DNA from: JBEKTY01 sp049515555 | Lineage (GTDB): Bacteria; Planctomycetota; Planctomycetia; Pirellulales; Thermoguttaceae | Direction: 5' to 3' | DNA length: 64,000 nucleotides | NCBI GenBank assembly: GCA_049515555.1 | Contig: JBEKTY010000037.1 | Location: 22,569-86,568 of the forward strand | Part shown: positions 56,259-64,000 of the stretch, piece after piece | How positions within the stretch are numbered: position 1 is the stretch's first letter | Layout: each line of letters starts with the position of its first letter | Position numbers and translations under genes: made by a program | The notes under the pieces: generated by a model | What the model was told of the DNA's origin: nothing | The model's database searches: none | What the model saw: the letters and a program-made list of their open reading frames with translations, nothing else

Positions 56259-56362
56259 GCAACCGTGTTTGGTGGACACTACCCCAATAATGGATGGGCT
56301 TGCGATCGGTTTTCGGGGCGGAGATAATAGCGAGACCTCCCCTTCATGGAAGGACGATTCTC

Positions 56363-57232
56363 GTGCCCGTTCGCTTCTTCTACGTTGACGAATCATACGA
56401 CCAACAGAAATTCTGTCTCTCGGCCATAGCCATTCGCCACTCCCACTGGAAGGAAGCATTTGACCTGGTAAAGGCCCATCGGGCGAACCTAAAGGCGGTC
56501 TACGGGATACCACTGAAAACCGAACTTCACGCCACGGAGTTTGTACATGGACGAGGGCGAATTAGCGATCAGATTGTAACAAAATGGGCGAGAGGCAGAA
56601 TATTTCTTGACACTCTCAAGGTTGTCGCAGCTTTGCCAGAAACGATGCTTTTCAACGTTTGTCTGCGGAAGGCAGGCATCGCCGACACACAGATGTTGGC
56701 GTGGAACAGGCTGATTAACCGGGTAGAAAGAACCATGCGGGAAATGGACGAACAGGAACTGCCATTGCGAGATCAGTTGGGTATGGCGGTCACCAATAGC
56801 ATCGCTAGCGAGGAACTGGTCACTTCCATTTCAGCTACGGCGGCAGAACAGATCGAAACGAGGCTCAAGAAGTATCGGGCGCGGGCCTTCATCATCGCCG
56901 ACGAAGGGCGTGAGCGAGAAATCACAACAGCGATCAGAAGAATGCACGTCTTCAATCCTGTTCCTTCCCAATACGGCGAGTGGGCCTCTGGAAACCGCAC
57001 CCAGAATATCCCAACCGTACGAATAATCGAGGACCCCGTGTTCAAGCGCTCACACAGGTCATACTTCCTTCAGTTGGCGGATTTTGTCGCCTTCGCCCTG
57101 CTAAAACGCGAGGTTGATCCGACGCCAGCGGTGAAAAAGTACGGGCTTGGCAAGATGTTCGATGAGACAGTGGCGGTAAAATGCTTTCGCCCAGCCTCAC
57201 GGAACGACCCGCTGGGAATTGTCAGGGCATAA
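56363..57232 (+). CDS. DUF3800 domain protein
   Basis: 289 aa from the GTG of VPVRFFYVDESYDQQ, with GGAAGGA about 9 bases upstream. DUF3800 marks: RFFYVDES at the start, AFIIADEGREREIT in the middle and SYFLQLADFVAFALLKRE near the end, forming an RNase H-like acidic set. Its base and codon use is visibly AT-richer than all neighbours, a sign of recent transfer. Some DUF3800 proteins lie in mobile or defence loci, but this one stands alone. Confidence 0.85.
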   Translation: MPVRFFYVDESYDQQKFCLSAIAIRHSHWKEAFDLVKAHRANLKAVYGIPLKTELHATEFVHGRGRISDQIVTKWARGRIFLDTLKVVAALPETMLFNVCLRKAGIADTQMLAWNRLINRVERTMREMDEQELPLRDQLGMAVTNSIASEELVTSISATAAEQIETRLKKYRARAFIIADEGREREITTAIRRMHVFNPVPSQYGEWASGNRTQNIPTVRIIEDPVFKRSHRSYFLQLADFVAFALLKREVDPTPAVKKYGLGKMFDETVAVKCFRPASRNDPLGIVRA

Positions 57233-57235
57233 AGA

Positions 57236-57257
57236 AGGCCACCCCGGAGGATGGCCT
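57236..57257 (+). terminator. Short hairpin after the DUF3800 gene
   Basis: Perfect AGGCCA/TGGCCT arms with a 10-base loop, 3 bases past the stop. No T-run. Confidence 0.4.
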
Positions 57258-57413
57258 AAGCAAAACAGGTTGTCCACCGCTACAGATGGGCCCATTTTAC
57301 ACTTCTATCTTAAGAAAACGATCCGAATGTGTCAATCCCCCATAATGTGGGGCGCAACGCCATTCTAGGCCGCAATCGGGTTTCCCACCAGCTTTGCACG
57401 AGGAGCACCACCC

Positions 57414-58463
57414 GTGAGGAAAGGCATTCCAGTCCTGGCCTTCGCCCTGGCGGCGACGCTTTCGGCGGTATTGAGTTGTGCGACCGGCCGGGCCGCCGAC
57501 GCGCGGAAACCCGTTAAGGTGTTCATCCTGGCGGGGCAGTCGAACATGGAAGGCAAGGCCAAGCTGTCGCTGCTGGAGCACCAGATCGACGACCCCCGGA
57601 CGAAGAAGGAATTCGAGCATCTCCGGAAAGACGGCCATTGGATCGTGCGGGATGACGTGTGGATCAAGTTCCTCGACCGCAAGGGGAAGCTGACCGTCGG
57701 GTTCGGCAGCCCCAACTGCATCGGTCCCGAGCTGGAATTCGGAATTGCCGTCGGCGACCATTTCGGCGGGCAAGTGCTGTTGATCAAGACCGCATGGGGC
57801 GGAAAGAGCCTGTACTGCGATTTCCGGCCGCCCAGCTCCGGCTTGCCCGCCGACGCGGTCCTGCAACGCATGCTCGCCGACGCGCAGAAGCACAATTCCC
57901 GTGCCACCCTGGACGAGGTGAAAGCCCGCTTCGGCGCATCCTACCGGCAGATGCTGGTGGAGGTTGCCGACACGCTGGAGAACCTCAAGCGGTATTTCCC
58001 CGAATATCAGGATCAGGGTTATGAGATAGCCGGCTTCGTCTGGTTCCAGGGCTGGAACGATCTGATCGATCCCGTGTGCACCGCGGTCTACACCGAGAAT
58101 ATGATCAACTTCATCCGCGACGTCCGCCGGGACCTCAAGGCGCCGCACCTGCCGGTGGTCATCGGTCAGGCGGGGTTCGACGGCGCCGCCGGCGACAGGA
58201 ATCCGAAGCTGAAGGCGTTCAAAGCAGCGCAGGCCGCCGCGGGCGCAGCGCCCGAGTTCCAGGGCAACGTGAAGGTGGTTAGGACCGATATCTTCTGGGA
58301 CATGGCGGCCGAGGCCGTCTTCAAGAAGGGCTGGCGGGAGAACCTGGCCGAGTGGAACACCGTCGGCTCCGACTACGGCTACCACTACTACGGCAGCGTC
58401 CGCACGTACGGCAAGATCGGCAAGGCCCTCGGCGCGGCGATGATCGAGTTGACGGAGAAGTAA
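57414..58463 (+). CDS. Sialate-O-acetylesterase-like SGNH hydrolase (SASA), secreted
   Basis: 349 aa from a GTG with GAGGAG upstream. Signal sequence MRKGIPVLAFALAATLSAVL; a cysteine at 22 may make it a lipoprotein. Catalytic Ser43 in ILAGQSNMEGKA; C-terminal SDYGYHYYGS supplies the histidine; VWFQGWNDLID is a conserved block. Removes acetyl groups from sialic acid or xylan/other sugars. First gene of a SASA/URO-D-like/isomerase run with 5-base and overlapping junctions. Confidence 0.92.
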   Translation: MRKGIPVLAFALAATLSAVLSCATGRAADARKPVKVFILAGQSNMEGKAKLSLLEHQIDDPRTKKEFEHLRKDGHWIVRDDVWIKFLDRKGKLTVGFGSPNCIGPELEFGIAVGDHFGGQVLLIKTAWGGKSLYCDFRPPSSGLPADAVLQRMLADAQKHNSRATLDEVKARFGASYRQMLVEVADTLENLKRYFPEYQDQGYEIAGFVWFQGWNDLIDPVCTAVYTENMINFIRDVRRDLKAPHLPVVIGQAGFDGAAGDRNPKLKAFKAAQAAAGAAPEFQGNVKVVRTDIFWDMAAEAVFKKGWRENLAEWNTVGSDYGYHYYGSVRTYGKIGKALGAAMIELTEK

Positions 58464-58468
58464 AACCT

Positions 58469-59779
58469 ATGCAGAACTACGGCCACGGCGCATCCACGGG
58501 GCTTAACCAGACCGTTTCCGGCCGCATCGCTACGGAGTTCACCCCCGAGTGGCTGGAGATCTCGCCGCAGGATCGGCAGGTGCTCGTCTCGCTGGCCGAG
58601 CGGGTAGCCGAGATCGCCGCCAGCGACGGCATGGCCCAGCGGCGGCGGGCGTGGCGGCAATTGAACATGCTCCGGCCCGGCCGGCCGGTCGTCTTCTGCG
58701 ATCCGGAGAACGGCTGGAACGAGATCATCACCCAGTCGCAGATGCGGTGCCGAGGGCGCCTGGCCCGCCGCTGGGAGATGGACCTCCGCAAGGAGATTTT
58801 CTGGGGCGAAGAGATGGGCGACGACAAGCCCGTCGAGCCCGTCTTCGCCGTCCCCTACACGGTTTCGCCCGACGACTGGGGAATGGCGCCGGTCTATCAT
58901 CGCACCGACAGTGCGGGCTCGTGCGTGTGGGACAGCCCGATCCGCGATTACCGCACCGACCTGAAGAAGCTGCACGCCCCGCAGTTCGCAATCGACTGGG
59001 AAACGACCAACGGCAGCCTGGCCCTGGCCCGCGACGTGTTCGGCCAGATCCTCTCCGTCCAGCTCAAGGGCATCTGGTGGTGGTCGCTGGGCGTTACCCT
59101 GCCGGCGGCCATGCTGCGGGGATTGCAGAACGTCATGTGCGACTTCATCGATCATCCCGACGAGCTCAAAGAGCTGCTGGCCCTCATCTCGGCGGGCCTG
59201 CTCGCGAAACTCGATTACCTGGAAGCCCACAACCTGCTGAGCCTCAACAACGACGGAACCTACGTCGGCTCGGGCGGGTTCGGGTTCACCGACGAGCTGC
59301 CGCAGCCGGACTTTGCGGGCCGCGTCCGCCCGGCCGATATGTGGGGCTTTACCGAAAGCCAGGAGACGGTAAGCGTGTCGCCCGCCATGTACCGCGAGTT
59401 CATTTTCCCCTGCGAAAAGCCCATCATGGACCGCTTCGGCCTGACTTGCTATGGCTGCTGCGAGCCGCTGCACCAGCGCTGGCTGGCGGTCAAACAGCAT
59501 TCGCACCTGCGCCGCGTGTCCTGTTCGCCCTGGGCCGACCTGGCTAAAATGGCGGAATACCTGGACGGGCAGTATATCCTCTCGCTGAAGCCCAATCCGG
59601 CCGCAATCGCCTCGCCCGAGATCGACGAACAGGCCATCCGACAGTACCTGCGCAAGGCCATCCAGACGACCAAGGGCTGCCGCGTGGAGATCATTATGAA
59701 GGACAATCACACCATCGGCCGGCGGCCGGAAAACGTCGTCCGCTGGTGCCAAATCGCCAAACAGGAGGCCGAATCATGA
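58469..59779 (+). CDS. Uroporphyrinogen decarboxylase-like protein
   Basis: 436 aa from the ATG of MQNYGHGASTGLNQ. Conserved pieces CDPENGWNEII, DMWGFTESQETVSVSPAMYR, TCYGCCEPLHQRW and LKPNPAAIASPEID fit the URO-D/MtaA-like TIM-barrel group that is common in planctomycetes and Lentisphaerae near sugar genes. Not the haem enzyme: haem-pathway motifs are missing. May move methyl groups via a corrinoid or act on a sugar acid; function is unproven. The preceding gene ends 5 bases upstream and the next starts inside its stop. Confidence 0.7.
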   Translation: MQNYGHGASTGLNQTVSGRIATEFTPEWLEISPQDRQVLVSLAERVAEIAASDGMAQRRRAWRQLNMLRPGRPVVFCDPENGWNEIITQSQMRCRGRLARRWEMDLRKEIFWGEEMGDDKPVEPVFAVPYTVSPDDWGMAPVYHRTDSAGSCVWDSPIRDYRTDLKKLHAPQFAIDWETTNGSLALARDVFGQILSVQLKGIWWWSLGVTLPAAMLRGLQNVMCDFIDHPDELKELLALISAGLLAKLDYLEAHNLLSLNNDGTYVGSGGFGFTDELPQPDFAGRVRPADMWGFTESQETVSVSPAMYREFIFPCEKPIMDRFGLTCYGCCEPLHQRWLAVKQHSHLRRVSCSPWADLAKMAEYLDGQYILSLKPNPAAIASPEIDEQAIRQYLRKAIQTTKGCRVEIIMKDNHTIGRRPENVVRWCQIAKQEAES

Positions 59780-60816
59780 AACTGGGCTTGGATTCCTACT
59801 CCACGCGCAACTCGGGGCTCGACCCGGCCGGCGTGCTCGCACTTGCGCACGAGCTGGGCCTAGAGGGCGTGCTCTTCGAGCCCGGCCCCTTCACATCCTT
59901 CCGCCAGCGCGATCTGGACGCCGTCCGCCGCCGCGCGGAAGAGCTGGGCCTGTACGTCGAGCTGGGCATGGGCTCCATCTTCCGCTGGCATCCCATGGCC
60001 GAAAAGGGCCGGAACCTGCTGGCCGACGCGGGCTGCGACGTAGCAGTGTCCGAGGCCCAGATCGTCATCGAGCACCTGAAGGTCGCCCGCCGGCTGGGCT
60101 CGCCCCTGCTGCGCTGCGTGGGCGGCAACCTCTTCGTCCGCGACGAGGGCCACGACATGGCCCGCCTGGCCGACCAGGCCGTGGACATCCTCCGCGAGGC
60201 CTGCCGCGCGGCCGGCGACATGGGCATGCACATCGCCATGGAGAACCACGCCGATTTCACCGTCCGCGAGCTGGCCGGCATCCGCGCCCGGGTCGGCAGC
60301 CCGGCCTTCGGCTTCACCCTGGACTGCGCCAATCTGGCCTTCGACCTGGACGATCCCGTGCGGCTGGCCCGCATTATGGCCCCATACTCGCAGACGACGC
60401 ACTTTAAGAACTATCGCGTGATCCGCACCCGCCGCGGCCTGGCCCTGGAGAACTGCTCGCTGGGCGAAGGCGAGATCGACCTGCCGGCAATCGCCGAGAT
60501 CCTGGCCGCCCAGCGCCCCACAATCAATCTCAACATCGAGATCCACACCCAGTTCGCGCCCTTCACGCTCGATATCCTCGACAAGACGTTTTTCCAGCGG
60601 CATCCTTCGCCGCCGGGCGACGGACTGGCCTGGTACCTCCAAGCGGCCTGGAACAAGGCGATCCCCGAGGCCCTGCCCGCCAACCTGCCCGACGGGCAAC
60701 TATCCTGGCAGCGCGAGCAGGAAGACGTGCGGCAGTCGGTCCGCTGGGCACGAGAGAAACTCCCACACCTGTTTTCCCGCCCGGTCCCCTCTCCCTCCGG
60801 GAGAGGGCCAGGGTGA
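59776..60816 (+). CDS. Sugar phosphate isomerase/epimerase (xylose-isomerase-like TIM barrel)
   Basis: 346 aa from the ATG of MKLGLDSYSTRNSG (ATGA overlap with the previous stop). AP-endonuclease-2 type fold; metal ligands in MENHADF, TLDCANLAFD and IEIHTQFAPF. Acts on a sugar or sugar acid inside the cell. The C-terminal residues PVPSPSGRGPG and the TGA are encoded by R2 copy i. Expected partner of the downstream Gfo/Idh/MocA oxidoreductase. Confidence 0.88.
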   Translation: MKLGLDSYSTRNSGLDPAGVLALAHELGLEGVLFEPGPFTSFRQRDLDAVRRRAEELGLYVELGMGSIFRWHPMAEKGRNLLADAGCDVAVSEAQIVIEHLKVARRLGSPLLRCVGGNLFVRDEGHDMARLADQAVDILREACRAAGDMGMHIAMENHADFTVRELAGIRARVGSPAFGFTLDCANLAFDLDDPVRLARIMAPYSQTTHFKNYRVIRTRRGLALENCSLGEGEIDLPAIAEILAAQRPTINLNIEIHTQFAPFTLDILDKTFFQRHPSPPGDGLAWYLQAAWNKAIPEALPANLPDGQLSWQREQEDVRQSVRWAREKLPHLFSRPVPSPSGRGPG

Positions 60817-60820
60817 GGGC
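60783..60820. repeat. R2 repeat copy i, supplies the isomerase stop
   Basis: GGTCCCCTCTCCCTCCGGGA followed by GAGGGCCAGGGTGAGGGC. Confidence 0.85.
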
Positions 60821-60839
60821 CGCTTCCCACTTTCCAAGA

Positions 60840-61050
60840 ACTTCGGGGTTCAGTCCGCTCAGCTTCAGCAGGAAAAGGATGCACTGATATTCGGGCGAGC
60901 AAGCACGGAAGAGGCGTAAATGTGTGTCCCGTTTTTTGCGCCCAGGACTTCATCCAACAGACCGTCGGCGAGCGACCTGTTTACAGTAAGGCATTTGCGG
61001 AGCGTCAAGAGGATCTGTTCGAGAAGATCATAAATGGTGGCTTTCAAGAA
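60840..61050 (-). pseudogene. Possible gene remnant on the minus strand
   Basis: Reading the minus strand from about 61046, ATIYDLLEQILLTLRKCLTV and NRSLADGLLDEVLGAKN look protein-like; after a frame change at about 60930 the reading RLFRACSPEYQCILFLLKLS continues to GLNPEVLGKWEA, where it meets R2 copy i. No start with a ribosome-binding site. Perhaps the 3' part of a gene cut by the repeat; identity unknown. Confidence 0.35.
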
Positions 61051-61082
61051 TAGGAGGCATGTAACAAACGGAGGGGGAAAAG

Positions 61083-61340
61083 ATGCGATATTTTCTGGTG
61101 ACAGTTGTGACGCTCGTGACCGGGTTCGTGGGTGGGATTGTCGGCTGGTGGGCGGGCGTTGCGATGGATCGCTTTCGTTGGCTGGGGCTGGGACCGGAAG
61201 AGTTTTGGCGAACCGACCCCGAAAACGTATGGGCATGGGGGTTCATCATCGGTGGGTTGATCGGCATGGCCGCTGCCTTGGTGGTGTCGATTTGGTGGTT
61301 GAGCACGAACGCCCGATCTCCGACGAACCAACCATCGTAG
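61083..61340 (+). CDS. Small two-segment membrane protein
   Basis: 85 aa, not recognised. ATG preceded by GGAGGGGG. Two hydrophobic segments: FLVTVVTLVTGFVGGIVGWW and GFIIGGLIGMAAALVVSIWW, with a short loop containing EEFWRTDPENVW and a polar tail. Looks real from the strong ribosome-binding site and clean topology, but could be a chance ORF. Confidence 0.6.
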   Translation: MRYFLVTVVTLVTGFVGGIVGWWAGVAMDRFRWLGLGPEEFWRTDPENVWAWGFIIGGLIGMAAALVVSIWWLSTNARSPTNQPS

Positions 61341-61387
61341 GCGGGCCATGAAAGGGGCCATGGAAAGGATAAAAAGGATAAAGGAAA

Positions 61388-61470
61388 GGATAAAGGGGAC
61401 AGGCGTGGGCATTACGATCCTGCATTAAGCGATCCAAGTTACCCAATATATGCGCCTGTCCCCTTTGTCC
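61388..61470. repeat. R1-like repeat copy g
   Basis: ATAAAGGGGACAGGCG ... CGCCTGTCCCCTTTGTCC arms around 50 bases. Confidence 0.65.
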
Positions 61471-61747
61471 CCTTCAACTACCGTGGGCCACGCTCCCCCG
61501 CCTTCACTTCCGGCGTCCGCCCGGCCCGGCGGGCCGGGCGGATGCCGGAAGTGAAGCAACGCGTTCTTTTCGGCGCTGTAGTGAAGAATCAGCGAGCCCG
61601 CACCCGCCGCGATTCTGGGCTTGAAATTGAGCCAGCCGGTGTGGTATATACGGGTGTACATGATAGGGGTTAAGGGGATGAGGGGATAAGGGGGGAAGGC
61701 GGAGGGCGGACGGCGGAGGGATGAGTGGCGAGCGGCGAGCGTGGAAT

Positions 61748-61799
61748 CCCCAAGTTTCAAGACCCAAGACCGAAGTCCAAAGACCAAAGCCCCAAGACG
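61748..61799. repeat. R7 tract of AAGACC-type units
   Basis: Imperfect heptamer-like repeats (CCAAGTTTCAAGACCCAAGA, then CCGAAGTCCAAAGACC). Confidence 0.6.
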
Positions 61800-61859
61800 C
61801 CGCCCATTCACCCAACCTTTGGAGAATCCGCCTGGCCATTTGGGGGCAAGACAGGCCGC

Positions 61860-61930
61860 AAGTCGAACACGTACATCACAAGACGTATATTTTTACGTTC
61901 GCCGGCCGAATCGCTAATGCAAGCCAGCCA
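61860..61930. repeat. Diverged direct repeat, block A
   Basis: GCAAGTCGAACACGTACATC start, about 80% alike to block B at 62281 over 70 bases, with the frame RKSNTYITRRIFLRSPAESL. Confidence 0.65.
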
Positions 61931-62041
61931 ACACCTTACGGACATGTCGAACGCTGTAAGTTTCGAACACACCCCAGAGGTGTTCGACGAGTTGAGTGGT
62001 TAGTGGCGAGTGGTGAGTGGCGAGGGGGAAAGGCGGACGGG

Positions 62042-62129
62042 GAGTTTTCAGTGTTCAGGTTTCAGTTTTCAGTATGAGCCGGAACACTGGAGGCTAGCGG
62101 CTAGCTGCTGGTTGCTAGTTGCTAGCCAC
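62042..62129. repeat. R7 tracts of TTTCAG and CTAGC units
   Basis: TCAGTGTTCAGGTTTCAGTT at the left and GGCTAGCGGCTAGCTGCTGG at the right. Confidence 0.65.
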
Positions 62130-62280
62130 CAGTCACCAGCGAAAGCGGGAAAATATGTGTCAATCTGTGTTCATCGGTGGATCGCTTGTTCGCAGGTTTC
62201 GAAGAACAGGTACCAGTCGGGCTCGTTGAAAAGAGCGGAAGTGCAAGGCGGCCAATGGGTTACGGGGCCAGATGATGCGC

Positions 62281-62350
62281 AAGTCGAACACGTACATCCG
62301 GAGACGTATGACTTTACGTCCGCCGGCGAAACCGCTAACTCAAGCCGGCA
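62281..62350. repeat. Diverged direct repeat, block B
   Basis: GCAAGTCGAACACGTACATC start; same order of conserved bases as block A. A 49-codon ORF (62271-62428) runs through it (MMRKSNTYIRRRMTLRPPAK). Confidence 0.65.
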
Positions 62351-62444
62351 AAGGGGTTGCAGATTTATCAAGCGCGGTAAGTTTTGAAAGGTACTCCGGG
62401 GCGGGCGACTGTTCGACAGTTCGATAGCGGAAAGGGACGGAGGA

Positions 62445-62488
62445 GTTTTCAGTGTTCAGTTTTCAGCGTTCAGCGTTCAGTTTTCAGC
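62445..62488. repeat. R7 tract of TTTCAGCGTTCAG units
   Basis: TTTTCAGTGTTCAGTTTTCA followed by GCGTTCAGCGTTCAGTTTTC. Confidence 0.65.
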
Positions 62489-62650
62489 ATGTACCGGAGC
62501 ACCGACAACAGAGCACTGAACACCGAACACTGGCATAGCCGCTGCCGAAGGCGGCAAAGCCCTTTCCATAGGCGCAGCAGAATCCGATAATCGCAGAGGG
62601 TCAGCAATCCCGGAGAACTCTCGGCGATTGCTTGTTAATGAATACCGGGT

Positions 62651-62687
62651 CCCCTCACCCCGACCCTCTCCCGGAGGGAGAGGGGGA
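62651..62687. repeat. R2 repeat copy j
   Basis: CCCCTCACCCCGACCCTCTC followed by CCGGAGGGAGAGGGGGA. Confidence 0.85.
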
Positions 62688-62699
62688 TGGTGTTTTCGG

Positions 62700-62736
62700 C
62701 CCTCACCCCGACCCTCTCCCGGAAGGAGAGGGGACG
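62700..62736. repeat. R2 repeat copy k
   Basis: CCCTCACCCCGACCCTCTCC followed by CGGAAGGAGAGGGGACG; direct tandem with copy j, 50 bases before the oxidoreductase start. Confidence 0.85.
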
Positions 62737-62787
62737 GTGTTTTCGGTCCTCTCCCCAATTCTCACAGCTAACCAAGGAACTATTGTC

Positions 62788-63960
62788 ATGGCCAGCCGAA
62801 CTCCAATCGCCGACGGCCAAGCGGTGGTCCGCATCGGCATGCTGGGCTGCGGATTCATGGGCAAGTGCCACACGAACGCCTACAAGACAATCCCGTACAT
62901 CTACGCCAGTGCCGGCCTCATGCCGCGGCTGGAGCTGCTGTGCGACCAGAAGGCGGACCTGGTGGGGCGGGAGGCGGCCCGCTACGGCTTCGGGCGCTTC
63001 TGCACCGATTGGCACGAGCTGGCGGCGGACGGGCAGGTAGACGTGGTGGACAATTGCGGCCCCGATCCGGTCCATCCGGAGCCCTGCATCGCGGCCTTGC
63101 GGGCCGGCAAGCACGTGATCTGCGAGAAGCCCATGGCCATCTCGGTCGAGGATGCCCGGCGGATGCGCGACGCCGCCGCGGCCGCCCCCGGCAAAGCCAT
63201 GTGCACGTTCAACTACCGCTTCATGCCGGCCGTGCGGCTGGCCAAAGACCTGATCGCCGAAGGCCGCATCGGCACGGTCTACCATATCCGCGCCAATTAC
63301 CTGCAAATGGCCGGCCACGACCCTTCGCTGCGGCCGGACCAGGCGTGGTACTCGGCCTGGCCGCATTCCGGCGGCCTGCAGGGCATCGGCAGCCACGCCA
63401 TCGACCAGTGCCGCTTCCTGCTGGGCGAGATCAAGAGCGTTTCGGCCCTGGTGCGCACGTTCAACGCCGATCGCGCGGTCCCCAGCGCGGGCGACCCGAG
63501 CGTCCTGGCCGACGAAGGCGCGGCCGCCGTACTGGAGTTCGACTGCGGCGCGCTGGGCGTGCTGGAGTCGTCGGTCGTGGCCACCGGTCACAAGAATTAC
63601 CTCTCCTGGGAAGTCAACGCCTCGAAAGGCTCGCTCAAGTGGGACATGGAACATCCCAATAGCCTGCTGGCATGCATCGAGGGCCAGGAGGGGGCCAAAC
63701 TCCTGGGCTTCAGCGAGGTCTCCGTCACCGAGCAGGATCACCCCTACGTCGGCCCGTGGTGGCCGCACGGGCATAATCTGGGCTGGGAACATTCGCACAT
63801 CATCGAGAAGTTCCATTTCCTAGACGCGGTGGCCCACGGCGGACGGCTGAGCCCCTACAACGCCACCTTCGAGGACGGCTACCGGGTGGCGGTGATCATC
63901 GCCGCCATGCGGGAATCCAGCCGGACGGGGGAACGAGTAGTGGTGAGTGGGGAGTGGTGA
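62788..63960 (+). CDS. Gfo/Idh/MocA family oxidoreductase
   Basis: 390 aa from the ATG of MASRTPIADGQAVVRIG with AAGGAAC upstream. Rossmann motif IGMLGCGFMGKCHTNAY, catalytic lysine in CEKPMAI, and the C-terminal alpha/beta domain with SGGLQGIGSHAIDQCRFLLG. Uses NAD(P) to oxidise or reduce a sugar, inositol or sugar acid. The last codons (VVVSGEW) and stop come from the G-rich tandem tract that runs to the window end. Likely works with the isomerase upstream. Confidence 0.93.
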   Translation: MASRTPIADGQAVVRIGMLGCGFMGKCHTNAYKTIPYIYASAGLMPRLELLCDQKADLVGREAARYGFGRFCTDWHELAADGQVDVVDNCGPDPVHPEPCIAALRAGKHVICEKPMAISVEDARRMRDAAAAAPGKAMCTFNYRFMPAVRLAKDLIAEGRIGTVYHIRANYLQMAGHDPSLRPDQAWYSAWPHSGGLQGIGSHAIDQCRFLLGEIKSVSALVRTFNADRAVPSAGDPSVLADEGAAAVLEFDCGALGVLESSVVATGHKNYLSWEVNASKGSLKWDMEHPNSLLACIEGQEGAKLLGFSEVSVTEQDHPYVGPWWPHGHNLGWEHSHIIEKFHFLDAVAHGGRLSPYNATFEDGYRVAVIIAAMRESSRTGERVVVSGEW

Positions 63961-64000
63961 GTGGGGAGTGGGGAGTGGTGAGTGGGGAGTGGTGAGTGGG
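63938..64000. repeat. R7 tract of GTGAGTGGGGAGTGG units
   Basis: At least four imperfect copies of a 14-16 base unit, continuing beyond the window. It overlaps the end of the oxidoreductase gene. Confidence 0.85.

Larger units (their letters stand above)
61341..62787. other. Long repeat-filled intergenic region before the oxidoreductase
   Basis: 1.45 kb. It contains an R1-like copy (61388-61470), short tandem tracts (CCAAGAC-type 61748-61799; GTGAGTGG-type 61993-62026; TTTCAG-type 62042-62073 and 62445-62488; GGCTAGC-type 62091-62129), a pair of related 70-base blocks (61860 and 62281), and R2 copies j and k. No gene is convincing; ORFs of 90-130 codons here run through the repeats. Confidence 0.65.

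Noticed and set aside
56190..56513. Long upstream extension of the activase frame
   Set aside because: It lacks protein character, overlaps the DUF3800 gene and would place extra residues before a complete radical-SAM enzyme.
63938..64000. CRISPR array suspected from tandem repeats
   Set aside because: Units are contiguous, imperfect and without spacers; same for tracts at 22.2, 46.6 and 62 kb.

Overview
The window is GC-rich chromosomal DNA that looks planctomycetal, probably Pirellulales-like. The reasons are a PQQ-propeller/toroid/MoxR/DUF58/BatA cluster, a DUF1598 protein, a DUF2617 protein, a planctomycete-style serine/threonine kinase, a multihaem cytochrome with HEAT/TPR tail, and a dense load of short palindromic repeats between genes. 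No rRNA, tRNA, CRISPR array, phage or complete insertion sequence was seen.

Layout. 1-10.4 kb (minus): a large PQQ/TPR secreted protein, a secreted toroid protein, MoxR ATPase, DUF58 and a BatA-type protein cut by the window edge. 10.8-15.2 kb: HU-like protein, Maf, RluA-type pseudouridine synthase, serine/threonine kinase, and a nucleotidyltransferase-like gene flanked by two near-identical small ORFs. 15.2-24.4 kb (minus): eight-haem cytochrome, peptidyl-prolyl isomerase, DUF1598 protein, NtrC-type regulator, sigma-70 factor. 25-35.8 kb (minus): aldo/keto reductase, two glycosyltransferases and hypoxanthine phosphoribosyltransferase in a tightly coupled operon; an OstA-like protein (frameshifted near its end) with a LysM/YkuD-like protein; RarA; an endonuclease III relative. 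35.9-44.2 kb: CPBP protease, DUF2617, alpha/beta hydrolase, Uma2 nuclease, FtsH, an LL-diaminopimelate-type aminotransferase and a ROK kinase.

44.2-64 kb is a carbohydrate island: GH92 mannosidase, a fucose-permease-like transporter, GH2 beta-mannosidase-like and GH3 beta-glucosidase-like enzymes, a sialate-O-acetylesterase-like protein, a URO-D-like protein, a sugar isomerase/epimerase and a Gfo/Idh/MocA oxidoreductase. Together they would strip mannose-containing glycans outside or in the periplasm, import the sugars and process them (the ROK kinase may phosphorylate them). Embedded in it are a glycyl radical enzyme closely resembling trans-4-hydroxy-L-proline dehydratase with its radical-SAM activase, and an AT-richer DUF3800 gene that looks acquired.

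At least six families of dispersed repeats (called R1 to R6 here) plus simple G-rich or heptamer-like tracts (R7) sit almost exactly at gene boundaries. Several supply the stop codon or the first codons of neighbouring genes, and one lies in frame inside the BatA gene. This repeat/gene-boundary relationship, the hydroxyproline-dehydratase-like pair and the twin small ORFs are the observations most worth following up.
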